From NCBI GenBank assembly GCA_965246795.1, contig CBDFFN010000012.1, positions 372,001 to 436,000 on the forward strand: a stretch of 64,000 nt of DNA, read 5' to 3'. The stretch is from JAJXWB01 sp965246795. GTDB lineage: Bacteria; Pseudomonadota; Alphaproteobacteria; Rhizobiales; Beijerinckiaceae. The first letter of the stretch is position 1. The number at the start of each line of letters is the position of its first letter. The notes beneath the pieces are model-generated. The model was not told where the DNA came from, made no database searches, and was given only the letters and a program-made list of their open reading frames with translations. Below are positions 1 to 11,470 of this stretch, piece by piece. The position numbers were made by a program, and so were the translations under genes.

Positions 1-467
1 TCGTTTTGCCCGATGCGAACGCCTTCGGGATTGTAGCCGTAAGCGCCAAAAGGTGAGGTGCCTGCCGTGCCGATCCATTTATTGCCGCCCTGGTGGCGGC
101 TTTTTTGCTCTTCAAGACGCTTCTTCAGCGTCTCCATGAGCTTGTCCCAACCCATCGCTTCGAGCTGCGCTTTTTCTTCGTCAGTCAGATATTTCTCGGC
201 GAGCTTCTTCAGCCACTCCGACGGGATCTGCGCCGCTTCCATCGCATCGAGAAGGCTTTCGAGCCCCTTGAAGACAGAGCCGAAGACGCGATCGAACTTG
301 TCGAGGTTGCGCTCGTCTTTCACGAGCGCGGCGCGCGAAAGATAGTAGAAATCGTCGACGGAGCGGTCGGCGAGCCCGTGATCGAGCGCCTCCATCAGCG
401 TGAGATATTCCCGCAGCGTGACGGGAAGCTGCGCCTCGCGCAGGGCGGAAAAGAACTGCAGGAACAT
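1..467 (-). CDS. VWA domain-containing CoxE-like protein, N-terminal part (cut by window edge)
   Basis: The minus-strand frame opens with ATG at 467 and stays open to base 1, so only about 155 N-terminal residues are present. They read as a helical region starting MFLQFFSALREAQLPVTLRE and including FYYLSRAALVKDERNLDKFD, which I recognise as the conserved N-terminus of the CoxE-like VWA proteins that usually work with MoxR AAA ATPases as metal-centre or complex-assembly chaperones. The VWA/MIDAS half would lie beyond the window. No strong ribosome-binding site is seen before the ATG. A different CoxE-like protein with a MoxR partner is encoded at 54.5-56.8 kb. Family assignment is from sequence memory; the substrate complex is unknown. 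Confidence 0.8.
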   Translation of the reverse strand, partial: MFLQFFSALREAQLPVTLREYLTLMEALDHGLADRSVDDFYYLSRAALVKDERNLDKFDRVFGSVFKGLESLLDAMEAAQIPSEWLKKLAEKYLTDEEKAQLEAMGWDKLMETLKKRLEEQKSRHQGGNKWIGTAGTSPFGAYGYNPEGVRIGQN

Positions 468-515
468 AGCCCGACCATGCCACGCCGAGGTGGCGGCGTC
501 ACGCCGGCGGTAAGG

Positions 516-956
516 TCACACTGGAGGCTTGGGCCCGTCGAGCCCGACCGTCGCGGCCTTCACGTCGTCAGCAGCTGTCTGGACCGTCGCCTGCGTCCGA
601 TGGCCGATTTCGACTGCCACCGCTTTGGTATGCTCGCCTGCGGTCGTCACGGCCTCGCGCGCGCGATTGGCGAAATCCATCGGCCCCGCCATCGACAGTT
701 CGGCAATGCGACGGGAGTGCTGAGCGAATTGCTCGAAGGAAGTGCGGAAAAAATCCTGCTGGATGCGCGCGATGTCCGTCAAGCTACGCGCCGACTGCAT
801 CTGCGTAAATGCCTGCGAGGTCTGACGCATCGAGTCCATCGACATCGCCATCATCTCGTTGGTGACGGCCTGCATCGCCGTCGCAGCTTTCGTGAAGCCT
901 TGCATGGAGGACGCCATCGTATCGTTCAGTGCGGATTTTGGATCGGTGGTCATCAT
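516..956 (-). CDS. phasin family protein
   Basis: 146-residue, Met/Gln/Ala-rich, helical protein without signal peptide. The central stretch with ARIQQDFFRTSFEQFAQHSR and the following AREAVTTAGEHTKAVAVEIG matches the phasin domain. Phasins coat polyhydroxyalkanoate granules in the cytoplasm and control their size and number, so the gene implies carbon storage as PHB. Two adjacent ATGs (956 and 953) are possible starts; a GGAG sits a few bases upstream and suits the second slightly better by spacing. It is monocistronic in appearance, with about 100 bp to the universal stress gene behind it. No polymerase gene is seen in the window. Confidence 0.85.
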   Translation of the reverse strand: MMTTDPKSALNDTMASSMQGFTKAATAMQAVTNEMMAMSMDSMRQTSQAFTQMQSARSLTDIARIQQDFFRTSFEQFAQHSRRIAELSMAGPMDFANRAREAVTTAGEHTKAVAVEIGHRTQATVQTAADDVKAATVGLDGPKPPV

Positions 957-1056
957 CGTTCTCCGTTGTCGTTCGTAAGGCCAGCCTTGGGTGAGGCGTC
1001 ACGTCGTATTGCGAGCGATGCTTCTCGAGATGACGAGCGATTGTTCCCCACTGGGA

Positions 1057-1479
1057 TCAGCGCACCACCAAAACCGAACATTCCGCATGCCGCACGATCG
1101 TGGTCGCGTTCGACCCGAGCAGATAGGTCGACATCGCCGGTCGATGCGATCCAACGACAATCAGGTCGGCCTTGCATGCATCCGCTTCCGCAAGAATTTC
1201 GGGATAGACACCGCCGAAGCGAACCACGGACGAAACGCGATCGGCTGACAGGCCGCATTTCGATGCGATTTCGGCCAGTTCGGCCTCGGCGCGCTTGCCC
1301 TGCTGCGTGTCGAAATCCGCCGGCACATATTCGGTGAAAGCCAGCGGCACGACCGACTGCACGTTGACAAAGCGCAGCGCTCCACCGTGATCCCCGGCGA
1401 GTTTCACGGCGGCATGGATCGCAGGTTGCGCGACGTCCGGCTCCGCCAGGTCGACGGGGACGAGAAGTTTAGAGAACAT
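1057..1479 (-). CDS. universal stress protein (UspA family)
   Basis: 140-residue protein beginning MFSKLLVPVDLAEP, the usual Usp beta-1 strand, and containing the ATP-binding Gly pattern near the C-terminus (VVGSHRPAMSTYLLGSNA) followed by SVLVVR. Single Usp domain, cytoplasmic, expected to bind ATP or act as a stress-linked signalling or chaperone protein. The ATG at 1479 overlaps the TGA of the upstream DUF1328 gene (TGATG), so both are translated from one message. A TTG one codon upstream is possible but the overlapping ATG is preferred. Specific ligand unknown. Confidence 0.9.
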   Translation of the reverse strand: MFSKLLVPVDLAEPDVAQPAIHAAVKLAGDHGGALRFVNVQSVVPLAFTEYVPADFDTQQGKRAEAELAEIASKCGLSADRVSSVVRFGGVYPEILAEADACKADLIVVGSHRPAMSTYLLGSNATTIVRHAECSVLVVR

Positions 1480-1661
1480 CAAAGTCGCCGTCTGAAACCG
1501 CCGAAGAAGAACGACACGATCAGCACGATCACCGCAACGAGCAGAAGAATGCGCGCCGCCTGCATCGCGGTGCCTTCAAGGCCGCCGAAGCCGAACACCG
1601 ACGCGACGAGCGCTATGACAAGGAAGAGGAGCGCCCATTGGACGAGACCACCGAAAGACAT
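1479..1661 (-). CDS. DUF1328 family small membrane protein
   Basis: 60-residue protein with two hydrophobic helices (about residues 8-25 and 35-52) and a basic end, FGGFRRRL. This is the compact DUF1328 (YtjA-like) architecture, an inner-membrane protein of unknown function often linked to stress genes. The ATG at 1661 is chosen because GGGAGAAA lies 6-7 bases upstream; an upstream in-frame start at 1688 has no such site. Translationally coupled to the Usp gene that follows, which fits a general-stress operon. Confidence 0.85.
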   Translation of the reverse strand: MSFGGLVQWALLFLVIALVASVFGFGGLEGTAMQAARILLLVAVIVLIVSFFFGGFRRRL

Positions 1662-1736
1662 GACTGGTTTCTCCCGCGCTGAGCACAAGCCTCAAGCTGT
1701 GCCGTTAACGCGCTCCTCCGCCATCTGTTCCGGTTC

Positions 1737-1767
1737 AGCGGAAGCGATCACGGAGCGGAAGCGATCA
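1737..1767. repeat. 14-bp tandem direct repeat at a stop codon
   Basis: AGCGGAAGCGATCA occurs at 1737-1750 and again at 1754-1767, a 17-bp period. The second copy lies in the last codons of the GSCFA gene and the first copy supplies part of its stop codon. It looks like a recent small tandem duplication at the 3' end of the gene; no function is inferred. Confidence 0.7.
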
Positions 1768-3211
1768 ATTCCCGGCGCAAGCGCAAGAGCTGTGGAGATG
1801 AGGAATGCATTCGGAGTGCTTCGTCAAGAAGCGCGCTCGCCTCTTCCCGCCGCGACTGCGCGAGTCGTGCGCGTATCATGAGCGCCGTCCAGTTCGCATC
1901 GTTCGGATGGTGGTTCAGCGCCTGGGCGATGCAGTCCTCGGCTTCGACGGCGCGACCCTGCGCGAGAAGGACTTCGCCAAGAAGGCCGTGGAGACCACCG
2001 ATATTGTGCTGCACTTCGATCGCCGCACGCACCAGCGATTCCGCTTCGCTCACGCGGCCAAGGCGCAACGCGGCAGTTGCCTGAACACGCAATGCGCCCG
2101 GCCGCAAAGATCCGTCGACAAGCGGCGCGGCGGCATCAAAGGCTTCCGTCCATCGGCGCGCGAGCTGGAATTGCTGGGCATGACGCAAGGCTGCGTGCTC
2201 TGCCGCCGACGCCAAAGCTGCGGCATCAACGGTCGAAGCCGGCGCGGCGACTACGCCGGTATAGGCCTCGATCATTCGCGATACGTTGTGTTCGATCAGG
2301 CGCGGCCGGACATGGATCAGGTCGTCCTCCCATGCCGTCGCGCGGTCCGAAAGAACGATGCTCTCGTAGGACGGGAAATAATCGATGCGTGACTCGCGCG
2401 CCGCGGCGGCCTCCGCAGCGACACGGAGAACCGACTTCGAATATTGGTTCGCGACACTGACATCCTGCCCGGTGTAGGTGGCCGCCATCGGAACCGGAGA
2501 TACGGACAGGATCACGCGCAGATCGTCACGACAGCGGCGGAAGATGATCTCGAACGTGCGCTTGAGAAAATCGTCGGTCTCTTCGAAGGAGAGAACTTCG
2601 AGCGTGTATCGGTCCGGGTCTTTCGCGAGCATGGCCTGATAGGGCCGTGCGTTCAGATACGTGTTGCTCGCCTGATCTTTCCACACCTCCGCAAGACCTA
2701 GCGTCATCACGAGAACGTCGGCAGTCAAAAGTGTGCGCGTGACTTCGAAGATGCGCTCCCGCCGCGCCTGCACCTCCGCCAGCGGCTCGAGCGCAAAACG
2801 GTTCGGCAGATGCACGTCCGCGAAGAGACCCGGCCGAAGCTCGGCAAAATGCACGGCGGGGTCGAACGCGACTTCGCCAAAACCCCAGGCGATCTCGTTG
2901 AAGATCGAGGCAACGCCGTAATTGTCGAGCATCCAATTGTCGGGCGCGCGGCCCTTCGCATCGTCGCGCCAGAACTTTCGCGTGGGGACGACAAAGCCGT
3001 TTTGCTCCAGCACCGCTTCCACGTTGCGTGCGAAGCAGCTTCCGATCGTGAAGACCGTGCAGCCGGGGGCGAAACGGAACGACGGGACGAAGGCCGGTGA
3101 AGCGAGCGGCTCGATGCGGTTGTCAGCGTCACCGCGATGCGGCCATCGCGCAACGGCGCTGCGCCGGATGTTCGCGAGTGCCGCGGCAGCGGGGATCGAC
3201 CGGATCGGCAA
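1748..3211 (-). CDS. GSCFA domain protein with C-terminal TPR repeats
   Basis: 487 residues. The N-terminal half carries FTIGSCFARNVEAVLEQ (GSCFA at about 57-61), the signature of the GSCFA family, a predicted SGNH-like hydrolase fold found in bacterial surface-polysaccharide and other loci. The catalytic Ser of GSCFA is present. The C-terminal 160 residues are Ala/Leu-rich with TPR-like periodicity (for example GLHGLLGEVLLAQGRAVEAE). The start is a TTG at 3211 about 10 bases after GGGATGG; no in-frame ATG lies nearby and the conserved block begins soon after. It is downstream of alaS on the same strand with a 36-bp gap, so could be co-transcribed. No signal peptide is visible; the substrate is unknown. 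Confidence 0.75.
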   Translation of the reverse strand: MPIRSIPAAAALANIRRSAVARWPHRGDADNRIEPLASPAFVPSFRFAPGCTVFTIGSCFARNVEAVLEQNGFVVPTRKFWRDDAKGRAPDNWMLDNYGVASIFNEIAWGFGEVAFDPAVHFAELRPGLFADVHLPNRFALEPLAEVQARRERIFEVTRTLLTADVLVMTLGLAEVWKDQASNTYLNARPYQAMLAKDPDRYTLEVLSFEETDDFLKRTFEIIFRRCRDDLRVILSVSPVPMAATYTGQDVSVANQYSKSVLRVAAEAAAARESRIDYFPSYESIVLSDRATAWEDDLIHVRPRLIEHNVSRMIEAYTGVVAAPASTVDAAALASAAEHAALRHAQQFQLARRWTEAFDAAAPLVDGSLRPGALRVQATAALRLGRVSEAESLVRAAIEVQHNIGGLHGLLGEVLLAQGRAVEAEDCIAQALNHHPNDANWTALMIRARLAQSRREEASALLDEALRMHSSSPQLLRLRRELIASAP

Positions 3212-3247
3212 GGGATTACGCCATCCCGACCAGCCGACGCCGCACGG

Positions 3248-5923
<2,676 letters not shown>

Positions 5924-6163
5924 CCTGAATTCCGTGTTCTCGATTGCTGCCGATCCGCTCTGCCGCGTCGGATCATGCAAGTGGGAGGCGCTTTCGCGCC
6001 AGAAGCGCGGCGCCTCCTTACGGCAAGTCGCGCGCCGGGCAAACCGAACTGGGACAATGCTCGCTGCCTTCGATTAGGCGGTCATCAACCAAAAATGCGC
6101 CCCAATGCGCCGGCACAGACCGACCGCCGCACGGGGGCCGGCAAAGCCAGGGGTTTTCGAGGG

Positions 6164-7183
6164 ATGAGTTTGATCGCCTGCGAGCCAGACGATTTTCCGG
6201 TGCTGGCCCGGCGTTCCGTCCTCCCCGACGTTCTCCTTAAAGCGACAGGCGCCACCGCGCTCCTCGTTCTCTGCGCTGCCGTTGGCGGTACGTTGCTCTT
6301 CGGCCAAGCCGAGGAGGCGACGCTGAAGCCGCAAGTTGCTGCCGTTACGTCAGGTAAGCCCGCGATAATCGAGGGACTGTTCTCGCCATCGCCGTTCTCC
6401 GGCCGGATGGCGCATCTCTTCGGACAAAGTGCGCCGCTGCGTGCGGTGCTGGCGCGGCCGGCTGAAATCGCGACCGCCGTCGTCGCGTCCGTAGCTCTTG
6501 CACCGGAAACACCCCGCGAAATCTTCGGGCCGGTCTGGGTGCCGCCTCTGGTCGAAATGGCCGAGGCCGACACGAGCGTGCCGCTGCCCCTGCCTCGTCC
6601 GGCAGAATTCTCCGCACGACCAATTCCTCCGACAAACCGTCGCATGACCGCCGCACTTGCACCGGCGCCCGAGGCCGCGCCGGCGACCAATGCGCCCGGC
6701 CTGCTCGAGCGGCTGTTCGGGTCGAAAGAGCCGACTGGCCCGGCGCTCGCCTACGCGAATCCCAACGACGGCGTGGGTCTGCCGAAGATCAGCGCCACCG
6801 CGCCGCTCGCCGGCGGGACGGCCGTCTACGATATTTCGGCCAAGACCGTGTTCATGCCGGACGGCACACGGCTCGAGGCGCATTCCGGCCTCAAGGACAT
6901 GCTGGACGATCCGAACAACGTGCATGTGCGCATGCGCGGTGCGACCCCGCCCGCGACCTACGACCTGAAACTGCGCGAGGCTCTTTTTCACGGCGTGCAA
7001 GCCATTCGCCTCACACCGATCGACAGCAATGTGCATGGCCGCACCGGACTGCTCGCCCACACCTATATGCTCGGTCCGAACGGCGACTCGAACGGCTGCG
7101 TATCCTTCCGGGAATACAACACCTTTCTGCAGGCGTTTCTCGCCGGGAAAATACGGCGGCTGACGGTCGTCGCCCGACGCTGA
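6164..7183 (+). CDS. membrane-anchored DUF2778 (Tlde1-like) L,D-transpeptidase-fold protein
   Basis: 339 residues. One hydrophobic segment near residues 23-45 (LLKATGATALLVLCAAVGGT) anchors a Pro/Ala-rich periplasmic linker of about 160 residues. The C-terminal domain holds HGRTGLLAHTYMLGPNG and SNGCVSFREY, the His and Cys arrangement of the YkuD-related DUF2778 fold. Related Tlde1 domains act on peptidoglycan as L,D-transpeptidase exchange or carboxypeptidase enzymes. Here no secretion or immunity gene is adjacent, so a cell-wall housekeeping role is more likely than a toxin. Start ATG 6164 follows GAGGG closely. Faces recA convergently. Confidence 0.75.
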   Translation: MSLIACEPDDFPVLARRSVLPDVLLKATGATALLVLCAAVGGTLLFGQAEEATLKPQVAAVTSGKPAIIEGLFSPSPFSGRMAHLFGQSAPLRAVLARPAEIATAVVASVALAPETPREIFGPVWVPPLVEMAEADTSVPLPLPRPAEFSARPIPPTNRRMTAALAPAPEAAPATNAPGLLERLFGSKEPTGPALAYANPNDGVGLPKISATAPLAGGTAVYDISAKTVFMPDGTRLEAHSGLKDMLDDPNNVHVRMRGATPPATYDLKLREALFHGVQAIRLTPIDSNVHGRTGLLAHTYMLGPNGDSNGCVSFREYNTFLQAFLAGKIRRLTVVARR

Positions 7184-7199
7184 CGTCATCAAATAATAT

Positions 7200-7302
7200 G
7201 GCACCCCGCCGGGGCGGACCGGCGAGGTGCCGAGCCCGCCGCCAGATACGCAGGCCGCGAGCTCAATTCTTGTCGTGATTGACCGCGGTTTCAGAAACCG
7301 CG
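7200..7302. terminator. two hairpins between the convergent DUF2778 and recA genes
   Basis: The first hairpin pairs 7200-7212 with 7219-7231 (13 bp, one mismatch, loop GGCGGA) and on the minus strand is followed by an AT-rich stretch. The second has 9-bp arms, 7284-7292 and 7294-7302 (CGCGGTTTC / GAAACCGCG). Neither has a clean U-run. They probably close both convergent transcripts, but this rests on position and stem strength only. Confidence 0.4.
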
Positions 7303-7318
7303 CCCAGTCTCCGATGCG

Positions 7319-8383
<1,065 letters not shown>

Positions 8384-8438
8384 GGGGCGGGTCCTTTTGG
8401 CATTGGCACGGGGTGCAGGCAACGTTTTCACCCGCACT

Positions 8439-8466
8439 TATGTACATGATTTGTTCTCATTGCCAA
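8439..8466 (-). promoter_or_regulatory. candidate recA promoter with overlapping SOS (LexA) box
   Basis: Read on the minus strand, a -35-like TTGGCA (8466-8461) and a -10-like TACATA (8444-8439) are 16 bp apart. Between and overlapping them is GAACAAATCATGTAC (8456-8442). Alphaproteobacterial LexA is known to bind GAAC-N7-GAAC direct repeats; here the second half-site reads GTAC, a 7 of 8 match at the right spacing and place. The position over the -10/-35 fits repression. Confidence 0.55.
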
Positions 8467-8509
8467 GATGGTTTGAGCGCCGTCTCCACAAACTTATTTT
8501 GAGGTTAGC

Positions 8510-8767
8510 TCAGTTCGGCTGGCGCAGCGGCTTCAGCACACCCGCGAGGCCGTGGGTCGGCGGCGGCGCGGCGGGCCAGATCGAGCCGGTCGGCGTCGGA
8601 TCGATTCGGCCCGCGAACGAATGCTGCGGTTTCGCGAAATCGAGCCCCGCAAGCGCCAGAACCTGCGGCTGCGCAAAGGCCGCGGCCGTCAGCGCCACCG
8701 CGACGATCGCGATCATCCGCTCGGCGCGGACGTAAAAGCGATAGCTCAGTGTGCGTCTCGTCGACAT
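8510..8767 (-). CDS. small membrane protein of unknown function
   Basis: 85 residues. The start ATG at 8767 has GAGGG 6 bases upstream. A basic N-terminus (STRRTLSYRFYVRAER) leads into one hydrophobic helix (MIAIVAVALTAAAFA, roughly residues 18-35) and then a Pro-rich tail, PTGSIWPAAPPPTHGLAG. The hydrophobic stretch could be an uncleaved anchor or a signal peptide. Divergent from murI. I do not recognise the family. Confidence 0.6.
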   Translation of the reverse strand: MSTRRTLSYRFYVRAERMIAIVAVALTAAAFAQPQVLALAGLDFAKPQHSFAGRIDPTPTGSIWPAAPPPTHGLAGVLKPLRQPN

Positions 8768-8891
8768 GGCAGCCCTCACGCGGCACGCGTCCAATGGACA
8801 GTGTCGACTGGGGCGGTGAAGGATTGGTTGACGCGCGGAAAACAGCGCCGTTCAAAAGCGCTTAACCGCCCTTCGCCATGTTGCCCGTGTG

Positions 8892-9704
8892 ATGCAGAGA
8901 CCTTCCATCCTCGTTTTCGATTCCGGCCTCGGCGGCCTGACCGTGTTCCGCGCTATCGCCGCCGCGCGGCCGGACGCCCGCTACAGCTATCTCGCCGACG
9001 ATGCGGGCTTCCCCTACGGCCCCCTGCCACCGGACGTTCTCGTCGCGCGGGTCATGGATGTCGTGTCGGACGCCGTGGCGCGTTTTGCGCCCGACCTCGT
9101 GGTCGTGGCCTGCAACACGGCCTCGACGTTGGTGATGCCGCCGCTGCGTGCAAAATTTCCGCGCCTGCCCTTCGTCGGCACCGTGCCGGCGATCAAACCG
9201 GCTTCGGCGTCGTCGCAGTCGAAAATGATCTCCGTCCTCGCGACGCCAGGCACCGTCGCCCGGGATTACACGCGCGATCTTATTTCCACTCATGCCGCGG
9301 ATTGCGCGGTGACGCTGGTCGGCGCGTCGACACTGGCGCCGCTCGCGGAAGATTTTCTGCGTGACGTGCGGATCGACGAAAGCGCTGTCGCGAAGGCGAT
9401 TGCGCCGTGTTTCGTCACCCGCGACGGCCGGCGCACCGACGCGGTCGTCCTGGCCTGCACGCATTATCCGCTGCTGCTCGATCTGTTCCGGCGTCAAGCG
9501 CCGTGGCCGGTGTCCTGGATCGACCCGGCGCCGGCGATCGCGCGCCGCGTCGTCAGCCTCATCGGCGAAGCGCCCGCGTTTGCGACACCCAGTTCGCGAC
9601 ACGCGTTCTTCACGACCAATGAAACGCCGGACGCCGCGTTGCGCGCGGCGCTCGGACGTTTCGGTCTCGATTGCGAGGGCGGGTATCACGCGCTCTGCGC
9701 CTGA
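8892..9704 (+). CDS. murI: glutamate racemase
   Basis: 270 residues. N-terminal ILVFDSGLGGLTVFRAI is the MurI signature. The two catalytic cysteines are in VVACNTAS (about 74) and VLACTHYPLLL (about 188). It converts L-Glu to D-Glu in the cytoplasm for peptidoglycan precursors. The ATG at 8892 directly follows an in-frame GTG at 8889; either could serve, and no strong ribosome-binding site separates them. Its 3' end lies only 12 bp from the convergent membrane-protein gene. Confidence 0.95.
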   Translation: MQRPSILVFDSGLGGLTVFRAIAAARPDARYSYLADDAGFPYGPLPPDVLVARVMDVVSDAVARFAPDLVVVACNTASTLVMPPLRAKFPRLPFVGTVPAIKPASASSQSKMISVLATPGTVARDYTRDLISTHAADCAVTLVGASTLAPLAEDFLRDVRIDESAVAKAIAPCFVTRDGRRTDAVVLACTHYPLLLDLFRRQAPWPVSWIDPAPAIARRVVSLIGEAPAFATPSSRHAFFTTNETPDAALRAALGRFGLDCEGGYHALCA

Positions 9705-9716
9705 CACCCGTCGCAT

Positions 9717-10124
9717 TCACGCAAGGGCGGTCCGCGCCGCGCGCGACTGCTTGAGGCCGATAAACTCACATTCGGCCAGCGCCAGCACCGCGAGCGCCTG
9801 AACGACGACGAAGGCCGTGCCGATGCCCGTGGGACTTACCTGCCCGCCAAAGATCAGGCCAAAGCTGTCGATCGCCCAGACGATGTTCAGTCCGATCACC
9901 GTCCAGACCGCACCGGGATGCAGCGTCGGACGCATCGCGATGAACGCAACGACAGCCGCCCACGGCAGAAGCGCGATGCCGGCCCAACGCAGCAGCGGCT
10001 CCGGCAGCCCGAGCAGACCGGATAGCGGTCCCGCGCCGGCGGCGCAGAGCACGCCGAGCGCGCCGCTCGCAGCCGCATCGGCGCCGAGCACAAAACGCAG
10101 AAATTTCGAGGGAACGAACGTCAT
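9717..10124 (-). CDS. four-helix integral membrane protein, unknown function
   Basis: 135 residues with four clear hydrophobic segments (LRFVLGADAAASGALGVLCA; RWAGIALLPWAAVVAFIA; VIGLNIVWAIDSFGLIF; TAFVVVQALAVLALAECEF). The start at 10124 is chosen because GGAG lies 6 bases upstream; an in-frame ATG five codons earlier lacks this. General architecture resembles small four-helix inner-membrane proteins of the DoxX type, but no diagnostic motif is visible. Likely inner membrane; role unknown. Confidence 0.65.
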   Translation of the reverse strand: MTFVPSKFLRFVLGADAAASGALGVLCAAGAGPLSGLLGLPEPLLRWAGIALLPWAAVVAFIAMRPTLHPGAVWTVIGLNIVWAIDSFGLIFGGQVSPTGIGTAFVVVQALAVLALAECEFIGLKQSRAARTALA

Positions 10125-10275
10125 CTCTGTCTCCATCACTTGTGTATGACGCGTGAAGACTGCGCGCCGTCGCGCGGCGCGTCGATTACGACAGAGGTAA
10201 TATTTGCGCGTCTGTTGTGTGACGTCGCGGCAGGCTACAAGCCGGCATCACGAAACATCACTCGGGAAAAAATGC

Positions 10276-11277
10276 ATGCCAACGAACAAAGGCTTCGTGC
10301 TCGCAGCACGACCCAAGGGCGAAGCGAAGGAAAGCGACTTTCGCATCTTCACGAAAGAGACGAGCGAGCCGGCAGACGGCCAGGTGCTCGTCAAGAATCT
10401 TTGGATGTCGCTCGACCCATACATGCGCGGCCGAATGGATGAATCGAAGTCCTATGCGACGAGCCAGCAGATCGACGATGTCATGATCGCGGGCACGGCC
10501 GGCGAAGTCGTCGCATCGAAGAACAAGTCCTTCGCCGTCGGCGACACGGTCGTGTCGAACAACGGCGGCTGGCAGCTTTATTCGCTCACCGACGGCAAAG
10601 ACCTGCGCAAGGTCGATGCGGCGAAAGTGCCCCTGCAGGCCTTCGTCGGGCCGCTCGGCATGCCCGGCGTCACCGCCTGGTATGGGCTCAACAAGATCAT
10701 CACGCCGAAGAAGGGCGAGACGATCGTCGTCTCTGCCGCGACGGGTGCGGTCGGCACGGTCGTCGGCCAGCTTGCGAAGGCGCATGGTTGCCACGTCGTC
10801 GGCATCGCGGGCGGCAAGGAGAAGTGCGATTATGCCGTCAAGGAGCTCGGCTTCGACGCTTGCGTCGATCACAAAAGCGCTGCGTTCAAGGACGATCTCG
10901 CGGCGGCGACACCGAAGGGCGTCGATGGTCTGTTTGAGAATGTCGGCGGCCAGCCGTTCCGGCTCGTTTCGCATCGGCTAAACGATTTCGCACGCGTCGC
11001 GATCTGCGGCCTGATTGCGTCCTACGAAGGTGCGGAGAAATCGTCGCTCGACGAGCTGCGCATCCTGCTCGTGAAGCGCGCGTCGATCACCGGCTTCATC
11101 GTGTCGGATCATCTCGACATTTGGCCGCAGGCGCTGACCGAACTGATCGGGATGGCCGCGTCGGGCAATTTGAAATGGCGCGAGACCGTGGCCGAAGGCA
11201 TCGAAAAAGCGCCAGGCGCGTTCCTCGGCATGCTGAAGGGCAAGAATTTCGGCAAGCAACTGGTGAAGCTGCACTGA
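10276..11277 (+). CDS. NADP-dependent oxidoreductase (MDR family, CurA-like)
   Basis: 333 residues of the zinc-independent medium-chain dehydrogenase/reductase superfamily. The N-terminal GroES-like part contains NLWMSLDPYMRGRM, typical of the leukotriene-B4 dehydrogenase/CurA branch. The Rossmann part has VVSAATGAVGTVVGQLAKAHG (nucleotide-binding Gly cluster) and VDGLFENVGG. The family reduces the C=C bond of alpha,beta-unsaturated carbonyls with NADPH. The start ATG 10276 fits the conserved N-terminus; the upstream A-rich GGGAAAAAA is a weak ribosome site. Stands alone, followed by palindromic repeats. Confidence 0.88.
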   Translation: MPTNKGFVLAARPKGEAKESDFRIFTKETSEPADGQVLVKNLWMSLDPYMRGRMDESKSYATSQQIDDVMIAGTAGEVVASKNKSFAVGDTVVSNNGGWQLYSLTDGKDLRKVDAAKVPLQAFVGPLGMPGVTAWYGLNKIITPKKGETIVVSAATGAVGTVVGQLAKAHGCHVVGIAGGKEKCDYAVKELGFDACVDHKSAAFKDDLAAATPKGVDGLFENVGGQPFRLVSHRLNDFARVAICGLIASYEGAEKSSLDELRILLVKRASITGFIVSDHLDIWPQALTELIGMAASGNLKWRETVAEGIEKAPGAFLGMLKGKNFGKQLVKLH

Positions 11278-11310
11278 GGTTAGGGACTGAATCCAGTCGA
11301 TTCGCTCTGG

Positions 11311-11460
11311 ATGCCCGCTTTCGCGGGCATGACAGCTTCCGTTTTAGGGTCCAGAGCCCTCGTCCTGAGGCGCTTCGCAAAGCGAAGCCTCGAAGGACGA
11401 GGGCATCTCGTTTTGGCCGATCCTTCAGGGCTTTCGCGTACCGCGAAAGCACCTCAGGAT
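11311..11460. repeat. cluster of three extragenic palindromic repeats
   Basis: Three hairpins fill the gap between convergent genes. ATGCCCGC/GCGGGCAT arms lie at 11311-11318 and 11323-11330 with flanks CTGG and GACA. A 49-nt near-perfect hairpin spans 11356-11404. A third spans 11420-11460 with core arms GCTTTCGCG/CGCGAAAGC. The first uses the same 8-bp arms as the repeat at 63287-63306. Such elements are common, REP-like sequences in rhizobial genomes and may also stop transcription from both sides. Confidence 0.8.
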
Positions 11461-11470
11461 GAGCTTGAAA

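Noticed and set aside
93..1337. 414-codon plus-strand frame across the VWA, phasin and Usp genes
   Set aside because: Spans three well-supported minus-strand genes; composition Arg/His-rich, typical of a shadow.
6164..7183. Type VI toxin assignment for the Tlde1-like protein
   Set aside because: No immunity gene or T6SS component is adjacent and it has its own membrane anchor, so a cell-wall enzyme is the simpler reading.
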